A DNA stretch of 64,000 nucleotides from positions 10,044,001-10,108,000 of the forward strand of contig NZ_CP023699.1 of the NCBI RefSeq assembly GCF_008704495.1. The letters are read 5' to 3'. The notes under the pieces were generated by a model. The model made no database searches. It was not told the origin of the DNA and saw only the letters and a program-made list of their open reading frames with translations. This DNA comes from Streptomyces kanamyceticus. GTDB taxonomy: Bacteria; Actinomycetota; Actinomycetes; Streptomycetales; Streptomycetaceae. Shown here in pieces: positions 8,685-17,377 of the stretch; positions within the stretch are counted from its first letter, which is position 1; each line of letters begins with the position of its first letter. The position numbers and the translations under genes were made by a program.

Positions 8685-9617
8685 TCAGGTGTGCGTGCTG
8701 AGGTAGGCGGGGCCCTGGCCGCGCCGGGCTCGTTCGACCGCGTCCAGTCGGGCGAAGGACGTGGGCGCCATCAACTCCCGCCACGCGGCCATGTCGTGGA
8801 CGGCCCACATGTCGTGCTCGGTGGGATCGAGGCGGACGGACCGCAACTGGTCGGCGGTCAGCTGGCCTCCGTCGAAGATGAGACCCACCTTTTTCAGCGG
8901 CATGTGGGGCCCGGCGTGCAGGAAGTGCGTCAGGAGCAGGCCGGGCGCGTCCAGGCCGAGTTGGAGGCCGATCTCTTCGACCGTTTCCCGCTGGGCGGTC
9001 CGGAGCGGGTCTTCGCCTTGGGTATCGAGGTTGCCGCCGGGGAACTGCCACTGACGCGATCCGTAGACCGAGCGCAGCTGCACCGGTCGGTCGTGCTCGT
9101 CACGGACGTAGAGGCAGCCGTACACCGTGTGGTGGGGAACGGCCTGCGCGTACTTCGTGGGCGTCATCGGCAGGGGGAGTCCGGGCCGGGCAGGGCGGTG
9201 GTCGAACTCGAAGACCAGGGGGCCGAGCGCCTCCTGGTCCAGCGAGTAGATGGCGCGAAGGTTCGACAGGAGTTCCCCGCGGGGTACGTCGGGGTCGATG
9301 CGGGAGGCATCCTCCGCGTTGAGGAGATCCTCGAACGAGGCGTATGGAGTGATCCGCTTCACGATGACGTCGCGCTCCTGGTCGCTGTCCCGGTCGTGGA
9401 AGACGACGGCATCTCCTGCCTCGACGGCGGCCTTCGGCGGGGTGGCGACGCGGATCTCGATCGTCTTGCGACCTGACTCCACCTGCCGGTAGTAGCGGTC
9501 CATGAGGCGGAAGTGATGTTGGCGCCGCGGCAACGGTTCGGCCTCGTCGTGCGTGCTCGACGGCGTGTGGCGTGCATCGGTGTTGCCGTGGTCTTCGTCG
9601 TTCTGGGTGGTGAGCAT
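8685..9617 (-). CDS. ASCH domain fused to a Nudix hydrolase
   Basis: A 310-aa protein. After a polar N-terminus, residues about 36-135 resemble an ASCH domain (LMDRYYRQVESGRKTIEIRV, then GDAVVFHD), a PUA-like fold linked to RNA or modified-nucleoside binding. Residues about 160-300 form a Nudix domain with GGNLDTQGE, seven residues, then RETVEEIGL. The box has one extra residue before the first Glu compared with the canonical spacing. The ribosome site (aaggggg) is somewhat far from ATG 9617. The gene lies 96 bases after the preceding operon gene and 28 bases before the next. Pairing a nucleoside-recognition fold with a Nudix domain fits processing of a modified nucleotide. Confidence 0.8.
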   Translation of the reverse strand: MLTTQNDEDHGNTDARHTPSSTHDEAEPLPRRQHHFRLMDRYYRQVESGRKTIEIRVATPPKAAVEAGDAVVFHDRDSDQERDVIVKRITPYASFEDLLNAEDASRIDPDVPRGELLSNLRAIYSLDQEALGPLVFEFDHRPARPGLPLPMTPTKYAQAVPHHTVYGCLYVRDEHDRPVQLRSVYGSRQWQFPGGNLDTQGEDPLRTAQRETVEEIGLQLGLDAPGLLLTHFLHAGPHMPLKKVGLIFDGGQLTADQLRSVRLDPTEHDMWAVHDMAAWRELMAPTSFARLDAVERARRGQGPAYLSTHT

Positions 9618-9713
9618 GTGTGAAGGCTGCCCCCTTCTCGGTAGCGGTTTCCGGCCGAGGCGGCGGAGTTGCTGAGCGTGCCGCCCGCGTCGGTCGTGGG
9701 GATGCGGACGACG

Positions 9714-10250
9714 TCAGGACCAGCCCATGGGGAGGTAGGAGGTGCCGCGGGTGATCGCCTGTACGGCGACGCGCGTGTACTCGACGATGGGCTCGGGCAG
9801 GCTGTCCAGCGGCCACCAGCGCCACTCGGTGCAGCAATCCGGCTCGCGTACGACCGGCTCGCCCTCCCAGCGCGAGGGGGCGAAGAACAGTCCCAGGCGC
9901 GGGCTCGTGCTGCCGGGATCGAGCAGGTCCAGGACGTGGACGAGTGACAAGTCGGCCTGCGGGATGCGCAGTCCGGTCTCTTCCTCCGCTTCCCGGACCA
10001 TGCAGGCGACGGCGGATTCCGTGGTCTCGCGATGGCCGGCGGGAAGGTGCCAGGTCGAGGGGGCGAGGACCGGCACTTCGGGGGCGAAGGCATGCCGGGG
10101 CACGGTACGCAGGGCCTCGTCGACGGCGGGGGTGCGGATGTGGCCGGACTCGGCGAGCTGGTCGGCCAGTTGATGGCGTAGAGCGCCTGCTTCGTCGAGG
10201 TCGGTGGTGGGAGATGGGGTCACGGAGGGCCTTTCGGGCGAGTGGGTCAT
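9714..10250 (-). CDS. Chimeric protein: PCMT-type N-terminus on a Nudix domain lacking its first strands
   Basis: A 178-aa protein, ATG 10250, overlapping the ABC gene stop (ATGA). Residues about 22-57 (ALRHQLADQLAESGHIRT then VDEALRTVPRHAFAPEVP) match the N-terminus of protein-L-isoaspartate-type methyltransferases, including those called FxLD-system methyltransferases. Directly after, at STWHLPAGHRETTESA and REAEEETGL, a complete Nudix box begins, but the early Nudix beta strands are missing. The simplest reading is a deletion that fused the 5' end of a methyltransferase gene to the 3' part of a neighbouring Nudix gene. The reading frame stayed open, but whether it folds is uncertain. Confidence 0.75.
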   Translation of the reverse strand: MTHSPERPSVTPSPTTDLDEAGALRHQLADQLAESGHIRTPAVDEALRTVPRHAFAPEVPVLAPSTWHLPAGHRETTESAVACMVREAEEETGLRIPQADLSLVHVLDLLDPGSTSPRLGLFFAPSRWEGEPVVREPDCCTEWRWWPLDSLPEPIVEYTRVAVQAITRGTSYLPMGWS

Positions 10251-12238
10251 GCGGGGTCCGCGACGGTGGGCTCGGCGGGCTTCGGGATGCTGGCGGTGGG
10301 GGCGTACTGGGCGGCCTGCGTGTCGAACATCGCGGCGTACCGGCCGCGTTGGGCGAGGAGTTCGTCGTGCGTGCCGTGCTCGGCGAGGCGTCCTTGGTTG
10401 AGGACGTAGATGTGGTCGGCGTGGCGGACGCCGGACATGCGGTGGGTGACCAGGACGACGGCCCGGTTCGGGGCGGCCAGGCGGCGGATGCGGTCGAAGG
10501 CCGCGATCTCGGCCTCGGGATCGAGCGCGGAGGTCGGCTCATCGACGATCAGGACGCTGTCCGCCCGCGAGGTGGCGCTGCGCCAGTGGGTGCGGGCCAG
10601 GCCCACCTTCTGCCACTCGCCGCCGGACAGTTCAGTGGCGCCGCGGAACATGCGGGCCAGCAGGCTGTGCAGACCGTCGGGGAGTTTGGCGATGACCGCA
10701 GCGGCGCCCGCGTAGTCGAGCGACGGCTGCAGGTCCTGCGATGTCCCGGCGTGGGCAGGGCGGCCGATGCGGATGTTCATCGCGGCGGTCACCGGCCAGC
10801 GCTGGAAATCCTGGGTCAGCAGGGAGACCCGCTCGAAGTACTGGGCCCGGTCAAGGCCGCTGATGTCCGCCTCGCCCCAGCGCAGCGTGCCTTCCTGGGG
10901 CAGCAGCATGCCCGACAGGACCTTCATCAGCGTGCTCTTGCCGGAGCCGTTCTCACCCACCACGGCGGTCACCGACCCCATCGGCAGGGTCAGCGACACC
11001 TGCTCCAGGGCCGCCGTGTCACGGTCGGGGTAGCAGTAGGTGACCCGGTCCAGGATGATCTCCTTGACCCGGTCAGGCACCGGGGCGCCGCCCGCGGGGA
11101 TGGTGCGCCGCGCGGCCTGGGTGAGGAACCGGCCGTGGTCGCGGACGTAGAGGGATTCCTCGTGCAGCCGGTTGATGTTCATCACCAGCCCGCCCAGGCT
11201 CGCCGACCCGGTCCGCACCGCGATCACGGCGGTCCCGGCAACGGCGAGGCTCATGTGACCGGCCAAGATCAGCCAGAACATGGCCCCGTAGGTGGCGGCC
11301 ATGGCCAGTCCGGACAGGGCCGCGGCGACCCACTCGGTGAGGGCTTTGCTGGAGGCGAGGCGTTCCTGTTCGCTCTCGGCGCTCTCGGCCATGCGCTCGT
11401 AGCGGCTGAGGAGGAACGGGCCGACGGCATGGAGACGGACCTCCTGGGCGGCGGTGCGCTCGGTGAGGAGATTGCCGATCAGGCGGCTGGCCCGTACGTG
11501 CTCGATCCAGCTCAGCACCGACACATACCGCTCCTGGGCCACGCGCATGGCGCCCCAGCCGCGTGGGGCGGCGATGAGGAGCAACAAGGGCAGGAGCAGG
11601 GGATGCAGAACGGCGAGGACACTCGCGGTCGTGACCAGAGAGATCAGACCGTTCAGGGCCGCGACACAGGCGCCGATCATGCGGCGGGCGGCGCCGGGCC
11701 CCTGCTGGGCGATGTCGACGAGCCGCCGGAAGTCGGGATCCTCGATGGCCTCCAGCTCGACGCCGGCAGCGGCGGCCAGGTACTGGGTGGTGGCGATCCG
11801 CTCGATCTTCGGCTCCAGACGCCCTGCGCGGGAGGTGGACCAGGCTGAGAGGGCGGAGTTGGCGACACCGATGGCGGCGGCGGCCAGCAGTCCGGGTAAC
11901 AGCGCGTGCAACCGCTCGGCGGGGCTGCCGGTTCCGGCGAGCAGCGCGTGCATGACGGCGTTGACGGCGAGCAGCCCCATGGCCGCGGCGATGCCCTGGC
12001 CGATCTCGCTGACCGCCACGGCCAGCAGGGCGCGCCGGTCGACCTGCCAGGCCATGCGCAAGGTGGCGCCGACGAGCGAGGGCATGGAGCGCAGCGCCGA
12101 CATCATGGTCAGATCCAAGCTGGCGTGCTCGTGCTGCGACCAGCCCAGGTCATAGCGCAACGGTCCGCCGAACAGCTCCTGTTCGGCGTCGGACACCCGG
12201 GGCTCGGCCATCTTCACCGGTCCGAAGAACCTCTTCAC
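10247..12238 (-). CDS. ABC transporter half-molecule (permease + ATPase)
   Basis: A 663-aa exporter-type half-transporter. Start GTG 12238 overlaps the upstream Nudix stop (GTGA). The membrane domain covers about residues 60-345, and the ATPase carries Walker A GENGSGKST, signature LSGGEWQKVGLAR, Walker B SVLIVDEPTSALD and the H-loop VTHRM. Such proteins act as dimers and export peptides, lipids or small molecules. Membership of an operon with two tiny ORFs and several Nudix proteins suggests it exports the pathway product. The substrate cannot be read from the sequence. No peptidase (C39) domain is present. Confidence 0.92.
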   Translation of the reverse strand: MKRFFGPVKMAEPRVSDAEQELFGGPLRYDLGWSQHEHASLDLTMMSALRSMPSLVGATLRMAWQVDRRALLAVAVSEIGQGIAAAMGLLAVNAVMHALLAGTGSPAERLHALLPGLLAAAAIGVANSALSAWSTSRAGRLEPKIERIATTQYLAAAAGVELEAIEDPDFRRLVDIAQQGPGAARRMIGACVAALNGLISLVTTASVLAVLHPLLLPLLLLIAAPRGWGAMRVAQERYVSVLSWIEHVRASRLIGNLLTERTAAQEVRLHAVGPFLLSRYERMAESAESEQERLASSKALTEWVAAALSGLAMAATYGAMFWLILAGHMSLAVAGTAVIAVRTGSASLGGLVMNINRLHEESLYVRDHGRFLTQAARRTIPAGGAPVPDRVKEIILDRVTYCYPDRDTAALEQVSLTLPMGSVTAVVGENGSGKSTLMKVLSGMLLPQEGTLRWGEADISGLDRAQYFERVSLLTQDFQRWPVTAAMNIRIGRPAHAGTSQDLQPSLDYAGAAAVIAKLPDGLHSLLARMFRGATELSGGEWQKVGLARTHWRSATSRADSVLIVDEPTSALDPEAEIAAFDRIRRLAAPNRAVVLVTHRMSGVRHADHIYVLNQGRLAEHGTHDELLAQRGRYAAMFDTQAAQYAPTASIPKPAEPTVADPA

Positions 12239-12702
12239 CGGGGACCTCCCGAGGTAGGCCAGTTCATGGCCCGGTAGGACGGGCCGTGGGTGAGCATCTG
12301 GAAGATGGCGGCGGTGTAGGGGTGGCAGTCCGGCGAGGGCTTCTCCATCGACACCCAGAACAGCCCGTCGTGCCGGTCCGGCTCGGCGTTGTACGGCTCA
12401 CCGCTCCAGGACTGCGTCACGAAGACCGCGGTGATCCGATCCGTGCCGCCGGGCTTGTGGTGATGGACCAGCCCGCAGAACTCCTGCTGGTCGGCACGGA
12501 TACGAACCCCGGTCTCCTCCTCCGCCTCACGTCGCGCCGCGAGGTCCAGTGGTTCGCCGGCTTTGAGATGGCCGCCCACAACGGTGAGTTGTCCCGGCGC
12601 GAGGGCCGCATCCGGCTTGCGTCGCACACACAAGACGGCGCCGCTGGACCGGAGCAGGATCTGCGCCACGTCCGCGATCAGTAGATGGGGAGCCTCGGTC
12701 AA
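12235..12702 (-). CDS. Nudix hydrolase, TTG start
   Basis: A 155-aa single-domain Nudix protein. I chose TTG 12702 because gggaggga lies just upstream and TTGA overlaps the stop of the 26-aa ORF. The frame is open further upstream, but that part has no protein-like composition. The box is canonical: GHLKAGE, seven residues, REAEEETGV. LLRSSGAVLCVRRKPDAALA is the usual first strand pair. It overlaps the ABC transporter start by four bases, so translation is coupled. It is the most ordinary of the four Nudix domains in this operon and may have been the ancestral hydrolase. Confidence 0.85.
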   Translation of the reverse strand: MTEAPHLLIADVAQILLRSSGAVLCVRRKPDAALAPGQLTVVGGHLKAGEPLDLAARREAEEETGVRIRADQQEFCGLVHHHKPGGTDRITAVFVTQSWSGEPYNAEPDRHDGLFWVSMEKPSPDCHPYTAAIFQMLTHGPSYRAMNWPTSGGPR

Positions 12703-12779
12703 CGCTGTCCCTCCCGCACCAGGCGCTGGACCGTACGCCGGCCGCGCGCGGGGGAGGAATGACGAGCGGAGTGAGTCAT
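12699..12779 (-). CDS. 26-aa coupled small ORF
   Basis: ATG 12779 overlaps the stop of the 47-aa ORF (ATGA), and its TGA overlaps the TTG start of the Nudix gene (TTGA). The peptide begins MTHSARHSSPARGRR and ends REGQR, basic and low in complexity. It may be a translational bridge rather than a functional peptide. The double overlap is the main evidence that it is translated. Confidence 0.45.
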   Translation of the reverse strand: MTHSARHSSPARGRRTVQRLVREGQR

Positions 12780-12919
12780 GCCAGGTACCTCGGATCCGGT
12801 CGTGACCCCTCGGCGAACAGGGCGGCGCGGCCGGAAGCGAACTGACGCGCGATACCCGAGGAGGCGGCAGCGTTTTCGAACGCAGGATGAACGAGCGCAG
12901 GGCGGCGTACGGGATGCAC
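12776..12919 (-). CDS. 47-aa small protein, first gene of the Nudix operon
   Basis: GTG 12919 follows gaggag with a five-base spacer. The peptide starts VHPVRRPALVHPAFENAAAS and ends GSRPDPRYLA, with IARQFASGRAALFAEGS between. It has no Cys, no signal peptide and no membrane segment. Its TGA overlaps the next ORF start. Position at the head of an operon with an exporter would suit a peptide precursor or a small regulatory protein, but nothing in the sequence proves either. I do not recognise the family. Confidence 0.55.
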   Translation of the reverse strand: MHPVRRPALVHPAFENAAASSGIARQFASGRAALFAEGSRPDPRYLA

Positions 12920-12997
12920 GGGGACTCCTCGGGGCGGGATGCGGACAGGTGATCGGGTAACGGGCGATCTGCTGTCGCCGTAACGGGTGGGAGCGGG

Positions 12998-13019
12998 CGA
13001 AATCTAGAACGAGATTTCG
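12998..13019. promoter_or_regulatory. Palindrome upstream of the Nudix operon
   Basis: CGAAATCT, six bases, AGATTTCG: a perfect 8-bp inverted repeat in a locally AT-rich stretch. It lies about 80 bases upstream of GTG 12919. Size and position fit a dimeric repressor site or part of the operon promoter region. Confidence 0.55.
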
Positions 13020-13295
13020 AATACCGGGCCCTCTCCTTGTGTGGCCGAGTGGGGCCGGCTGTGATGCTGCGTTCGATCACTCATGTGGGTTTCGGTAACC
13101 CCTCCGGGGGATTGCCCGGTACCGCCTGCCGTCCCGGAGTAGCTGCCGCAATGCGGTTTCGCCGAGGGGGGACGGCTCTGGACCGTGACTGCCGGGGATC
13201 CGCGGGCAAGATGCGAGCCCCGAGCTTCTCCGCCGTGATCACCGCACGGAGTGCGTCTGCCTGATCACCGCTCAGTGCGGCGCTGCTGCCGGTGC

Positions 13296-13883
13296 TCAGG
13301 CCCTGGGCGACGGTTTGGGTGCAGCGGCGGCGGGCGGTGACAAGGGCAGCGCCGGGGCGTGTGTGCCAACGGCTGCTGAAATGCTGGTCAGTTGCCCAGC
13401 TCTGCGGGCCATGAGATAGACGAGATTGTGGGTGCGCTGTACCTGGTGGATCACCCTGAATCCCTGAGTCTCGTAGTAGTGGACCAGGCCCGGGAACATG
13501 CATCCGCGCCGCACCCAGGCCCGGCCCGAGCGGGCGGCGCGGTCCACCGCCCACAGGGCGATGAGGGTGCCGGGCCGCTGTGCGCGCTCGGCCGGGTCGG
13601 TGACGGTCGTGTAGAGGTAGTCGGCGGGTTCGGCCAGTTCCTGTTCTGTCCAGCCCCACGGCGGGGTCTCGCGCTGGACCGTGGTGCAGCCGATGACCTT
13701 GCCGGAGCCTTCGTGGGTCAGCAGCCACATCGAGCCGTCGGTGTTCTCGGCCTGCCCGGCCACGTCCTCCGCGCTGGCCCGCCAGGAGAGCATCTGCCGC
13801 TCCTCAAGCCACGCAGAGCGGGCCAGGGCCAGCGTTCGGACGGCGGCGATGTCAGCTGCTTCGGCCAGGCGCATCAGGTACAT
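13296..13883 (-). CDS. GNAT family N-acetyltransferase
   Basis: A 195-aa protein starting at ATG 13883 after gaggag. The GNAT fold is indicated by the N-terminal MRLAEAADIAAVRTLAL strand-helix, the central SMWLLTHEGSGKVIGCTTV strands, and the acetyl-CoA-binding helix region (WAVDRAARSGRAWVRRGC) followed by LVHYYETQGFRVIHQV. The C-terminal 35 residues are Ala/Pro-rich and probably disordered. It is monocistronic and transcribed in the same direction as the Nudix operon but separated from it by about 380 bases. The acceptor substrate is unknown. Confidence 0.75.
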   Translation of the reverse strand: MYLMRLAEAADIAAVRTLALARSAWLEERQMLSWRASAEDVAGQAENTDGSMWLLTHEGSGKVIGCTTVQRETPPWGWTEQELAEPADYLYTTVTDPAERAQRPGTLIALWAVDRAARSGRAWVRRGCMFPGLVHYYETQGFRVIHQVQRTHNLVYLMARRAGQLTSISAAVGTHAPALPLSPPAAAAPKPSPRA

Positions 13884-13929
13884 CGGCTCTCTCCTCGGGT
13901 GGGGTTCAGCCTGGTCTACAGAAAGGGTG

Positions 13930-14445
13930 CGGCGGCCAGGTGGAGGTTCCAGCAGTTGGGCGTCGCCGTCCCTCCCGGTAGGGCCCGGTGCCGAGGTGGT
14001 GCAGGCCCTGGCGGAGGCCGTCCGGGTCGACCAGGCCCTCTTCGAAGAGCGGGGAGCCTTCGTTGAGCATGGCGTCGAACAAGGGGCGGTCCTGATCGGT
14101 CAACGCGGCCTGGACGACTCGGCGAAGGAGTCCCGGGTGCGGGATTGCGTGACGTCGGATCCCAGTCCGAGGGCTGCCAGCCAACGCCGCTGGAGCTGCT
14201 TCAGCTCGCGCCAGTCGTAGGGCAGCCACTCGCCGAGCTGGATCATGTTGGGGTCGGTGAAGGGGCGCACGGGCCAGATCCCGGCGCGCAGGAGAACCGG
14301 GGTGGTCGTCTCCAACGACAGCAAGGTCATCGAGTTCACCCGCGCGGGAGGCGCGATGCCGTCATCGGTGAATTCGAGGGCGGCTCGGGCACGGGCGCCG
14401 ATCCACGGCAGGGCGTCGCTGATCTCGCCCCTAGCTTGATATTTA
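13930..14445 (-). pseudogene. Asparagine-synthase-like C-terminal fragment (tentative)
   Basis: A conserved-looking stretch spans two frames: VNSMTLLSLETTTPVLLRAG then WPVRPFTDPNMIQLGEWLP in one, and VVQAALTDQDRPLFDAML then EEGLVDPDGLRQ in another. The frame changes near 14118. The PFTDPNMIQLGEWLP segment resembles the C-terminal synthetase domain of asparagine-synthase-related proteins, but I cannot confirm this. No start codon or N-terminal part is present, so it is a decayed 3' fragment. Confidence 0.4.
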
Positions 14446-14729
14446 ACCTGTGCGGTGTGGTCGTGGGGTGGTTGACTTCGTCGTTCTCCTTTTCGCTGCC
14501 GCAGTTTTGCTGGGTGAATGCACGTCGTGGCGGGGTGTGGGGCGGGTGGTTTTTGGCCCGGCGGCCGTCTGGGGCCAGGGCGCGAGGGTTTCGGTGCTTG
14601 GGCTGGACAGGCCGATTGCGGGCGGATGTGCCGGAAGCCGCGGCGGACTCGGGCGGAGGTGAGTCTGTCCGGCGGGCTGGTTTCTCCCAGGGTTGGTGCC
14701 GGTCGGCTGCGAGGGGGCGAGCAAGCCGC

Positions 14730-15026
14730 AGTTGGGTGTAATCCGCGAGGATTAGCCAGGTCCATCGGGAGGCTGCCTCGGGAGTGCGCGGATCGAATCG
14801 GGCGAAGAAGTCGTCCAGGGACTCTTCGCTGACCAGGAGCGCGTTGGCGTCCTCGCGTCTGTTGCGTTTGGTTAGACGCCGCAGCGGTTCGCCACGGTCG
14901 ACGGGGAGGTAGACGATGATGGGGGTGCGCGCCGGCGTCAACGGCGGTCTGCCGCCAGGTGTCGAGGTCGGTGCGACGCCACGGGCCATGGTGTAGGACG
15001 ACGTCGTTGCCCGACGCGATCTCCAT
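14730..15026 (-). pseudogene. P-loop kinase-like ATP-binding protein fragment
   Basis: IASGNDVVLHHGPWRR and TWRQTAVDAGA are in one frame, followed after a shift by IIVYLPVDRGEPLRRLTKRN and NALLVSEESLDDFFARFD in another. These resemble the middle and C-terminal part of AAA_33/zeta-toxin-like P-loop proteins of actinomycetes. The Walker A part is missing upstream and the frame is broken, so the gene is dead. Confidence 0.5.
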
Positions 15027-15029
15027 GAC

Positions 15030-15574
15030 TCACCACGTGGAGTGTGTCGCGATCCTTGAGCCTGCCAAAAAGGGCTCCTGAACTGGGGCTTTGACCGTGC
15101 GCATGATGTGCGGTGTGGGCGTTACGGACGATATCTTGACGCTGAAATGACGCTCCTTCTGATGGGGCGTCAGGTGACGTGTGGGCAGGTCAGATCCTGC
15201 CAGGCGGTGAGAGTTTCGATGGGCGCCGACGGTAGGTTGACGCTCTGCGGGAAGCGGCCGGTCGCTGCTCTGTAGATGTCGTGGGAGTCGATTCTCCCCA
15301 CGCGCTCCCCAGCAGCTCGGATTCTCCCCAGATTTCCCCAGGGAACGTCGTTGTCGTGGGTGGCGGTGATGATGGATGCTTCGCCGCCCTAGGCGCGCTG
15401 AGCTACGTGATGGCGGCGGCGGATTCAGCCCGGCCAACACTGGACTTGGCCGATGTGGTGATCGGAACACCCCCACGCTGGTGGGGAGGACGCCTGGGCA
15501 AGGGCTTGATCCGCGCTCTAAGTGGAGCTGGTGAAGTTGATTGCGTTGGGTAGGCGTCCTTGGGGAGGGACGCC
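15030..15574. other. No supported gene
   Basis: No gene recognised. The stretch holds scattered gattctcccca motifs (15291 onward) and a short hairpin near 15469-15488 (cccac / gtggg) upstream of the IS630 remnant. No terminal repeat of that element could be identified. Confidence 0.45.
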
Positions 15575-16468
15575 ATGCCGAACATCCTTCGAGTCGCGCT
15601 GGCCGACGAGGAACGCCGTGACCTGCATGCGCTGCTGGGTCGCCGCGATCTGACCCGGTACTCGCGGCAGCGCGGCGAGCGCATGCGGCTCCTCGATCAG
15701 GGCCGGTCCGTTGCTGAGGTCGCCAGCGTGCTGGAGTGCCATCCGGTCACGGTCCGCGCCACGGTCCACCGCTTTGTGAAGGGTGGGATCGCGGGGCTGC
15801 CGGATGCCCTGCGGCCGGGCAGGCCGGCGAGGCTGCTGGGGGTGGAGGACCGCGCCGCGCTGGGCGAGCTGCTGGACTACTCCGGCCAGGCCGGGATCAC
15901 GTGGGGTGTCCCGGCCCTGTGCGAGTGGCTGCGGGCCGAGCGCGGGGTGGAGATCTCCTCGGACTGGTTGGGCGAGCTGCTGCGGCGCGAGGGCTTCTGC
16001 CGGAAGCGCACCCGCGACAGCGTGCGGCACAAGGCAGATCCCGTCCTCCAGCAGGCCGCCTGGGCCCAGTTGGAGGACTTGCGGCCTTGCGTCAGGCCGC
16101 ACACGCGGGAGAACGCGATCTGATCTTCCTGGACGAGTCCGGCTTCGCTCCCACCATGCCCACCGGCTACACCTGGTCCAGGATCGGGCGGCGTGCGGTG
16201 GCGCCGCGTGAAGACATCCGCAACCGCCGGGTCAACGTGCTCGGCGCGAGGATCATCGGCGGTGAGCCGGAACTTCTCTGGCAGCGCGCCAGCGGGAAGA
16301 TCGACGGGGAGATGCTGCTGGACTTCGTCTGCGTGCGGCTGGCGGGCCTGGGCGGCGGCGCGGCCGTGCTGGACCTGGCCGCCGACGGCCTTGGCGTCGA
16401 CACCATGCCGGTCTTCGAACGGCACAGGCCGTGCACGGTCGTACTGGACAACGCCTCGGGCCCCCTGC
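15575..16468 (+). pseudogene. IS630-family transposase, frameshifted and truncated
   Basis: Start ATG 15575 (MPNILRVALADEERRDL) follows ggggaggg. The first 170 residues carry the helix-turn-helix part (LDQGRSVAEVASVLECHPVT). A one-base shift near 16095-16110 moves the frame to DLIFLDESGFAPTMPTGYTW, which contains the first catalytic Asp of the DDE domain. VVLDNAS, with the second Asp, is present, but the sequence diverges at 16468 before the PYSPELNxIE box with the final Glu. It is therefore inactive. Some IS630 elements use programmed frameshifting, but the C-terminal loss is decisive. Confidence 0.85.
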
Positions 16469-16523
16469 CGTCCATCGCCGCACTCATCCGCATCGCGCGC
16501 ATCCCCCTTCAGGGGAGGACGCG

Positions 16524-16730
16524 ATGAGCCCACCCGAGACGTGCGCCTCAGAACGACGGGCTCAGGAGGTGTACGAGGTGTACCTCGCGCACATCGATGG
16601 CTGCGCCCCCTGCCAGGCCGAGGAGGATTGCGTGGAGGTGGCGCGGATTCGTCGTGATCTCCGCGCCGCACGGGCCGCGGTGAGGGAGAGCCCGGCGCTG
16701 CGGGCGGCCCGAGCCGAGGCCCGCAAGTGA
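16524..16730 (+). CDS. Small Cys-containing hypothetical protein, 68 aa
   Basis: ATG 16524 follows aggggagg. The 68-aa product (MSPPETCASERRAQEVYEVY…) contains HIDGCAPCQAEEDC, a cluster of one His and three Cys that could hold a metal. A basic helical C-terminus (IRRDLRAARAAVRE) follows. Proteins of this type are common near plasmid and integrative-element genes in Streptomyces. Here it sits beside a DUF6192 pseudogene. I do not recognise a named family. Confidence 0.65.
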   Translation: MSPPETCASERRAQEVYEVYLAHIDGCAPCQAEEDCVEVARIRRDLRAARAAVRESPALRAARAEARK

Positions 16731-16779
16731 ACCGGCGAGGTGTGAGCTGAGCGCCCGGCAGACGGTCTGGGCAGGGGTA

Positions 16780-17377
16780 GATGCCAGACGGTTGAGGAGA
16801 CTCTGGCCCGGTTTCCGGACGATGTCGGGGTGTCGACGTCCAGCGTGATGAGTTACCGCAGCGTGGCGGCCCACTGGCCGCCGAAGCAGCGGGCCAAGGG
16901 GTGTCGTTGGCCATTCATCGGATCCTGAACGGGACCCCGGACCGGTTCGAGCTGATCCGTAAGGCACCCTTCGGTCGAGCGCGGGCGCCAGGTCCGCGGG
17001 GAGTACGAGCAGACCAGCGAACTCGCCCCTGCCATCCGGCATTTCGAGCGGACGGCGGAGTTCCTTGATCTGGTCGGGGCCTGTCACGCGTTTGTTGCCA
17101 CGACGAACCGGGTCATTTCCGGCCTGCGAGGACGCGTGTTCTCGGCGACGACGAACAGGCGGTTCTGCGCGAGAACGTTGCCCGGGTACGGGGCGCGCTG
17201 GAGTGGATCGAGCACGCCGCCGAGCTCCTTGGCAAGCATGCCCGAGAGCTGGCCGCGCTGCTCCAGGGAGAGCGCGCCTCGGTGTACGAGGACGCCGGGC
17301 AACGCACGGCGGACGGCATCTCACGGGCCGTGACGTACCTGGAGGCGTACGCGCGAGGCCTGGCGCCGGACGCATGA
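16780..17377 (+). pseudogene. DUF6192 (RacO-like) gene, decayed copy 1
   Basis: Pieces in several frames match the intact DUF6192 protein encoded at 62765-63733: VSTSSVMSYRSVAAHWPPKQ (the STVKTYRWVASRWP motif), RHFERTAEFLDLVGACHAFV, and VARVRGALEWIEHAAELL near the end. Deletions and at least two frameshifts break it. It is one of three copies of this family in the window. Confidence 0.7.

Noticed and set aside
9944..11848. 634-codon open frame on the plus strand
   Set aside because: Antisense to the ABC transporter gene, whose domains and motifs are complete; a high-GC shadow frame.
14100..15026. One 308-codon gene on the minus strand
   Set aside because: It joins by chance the end of one decayed gene and the start of another; homology changes frame inside it.
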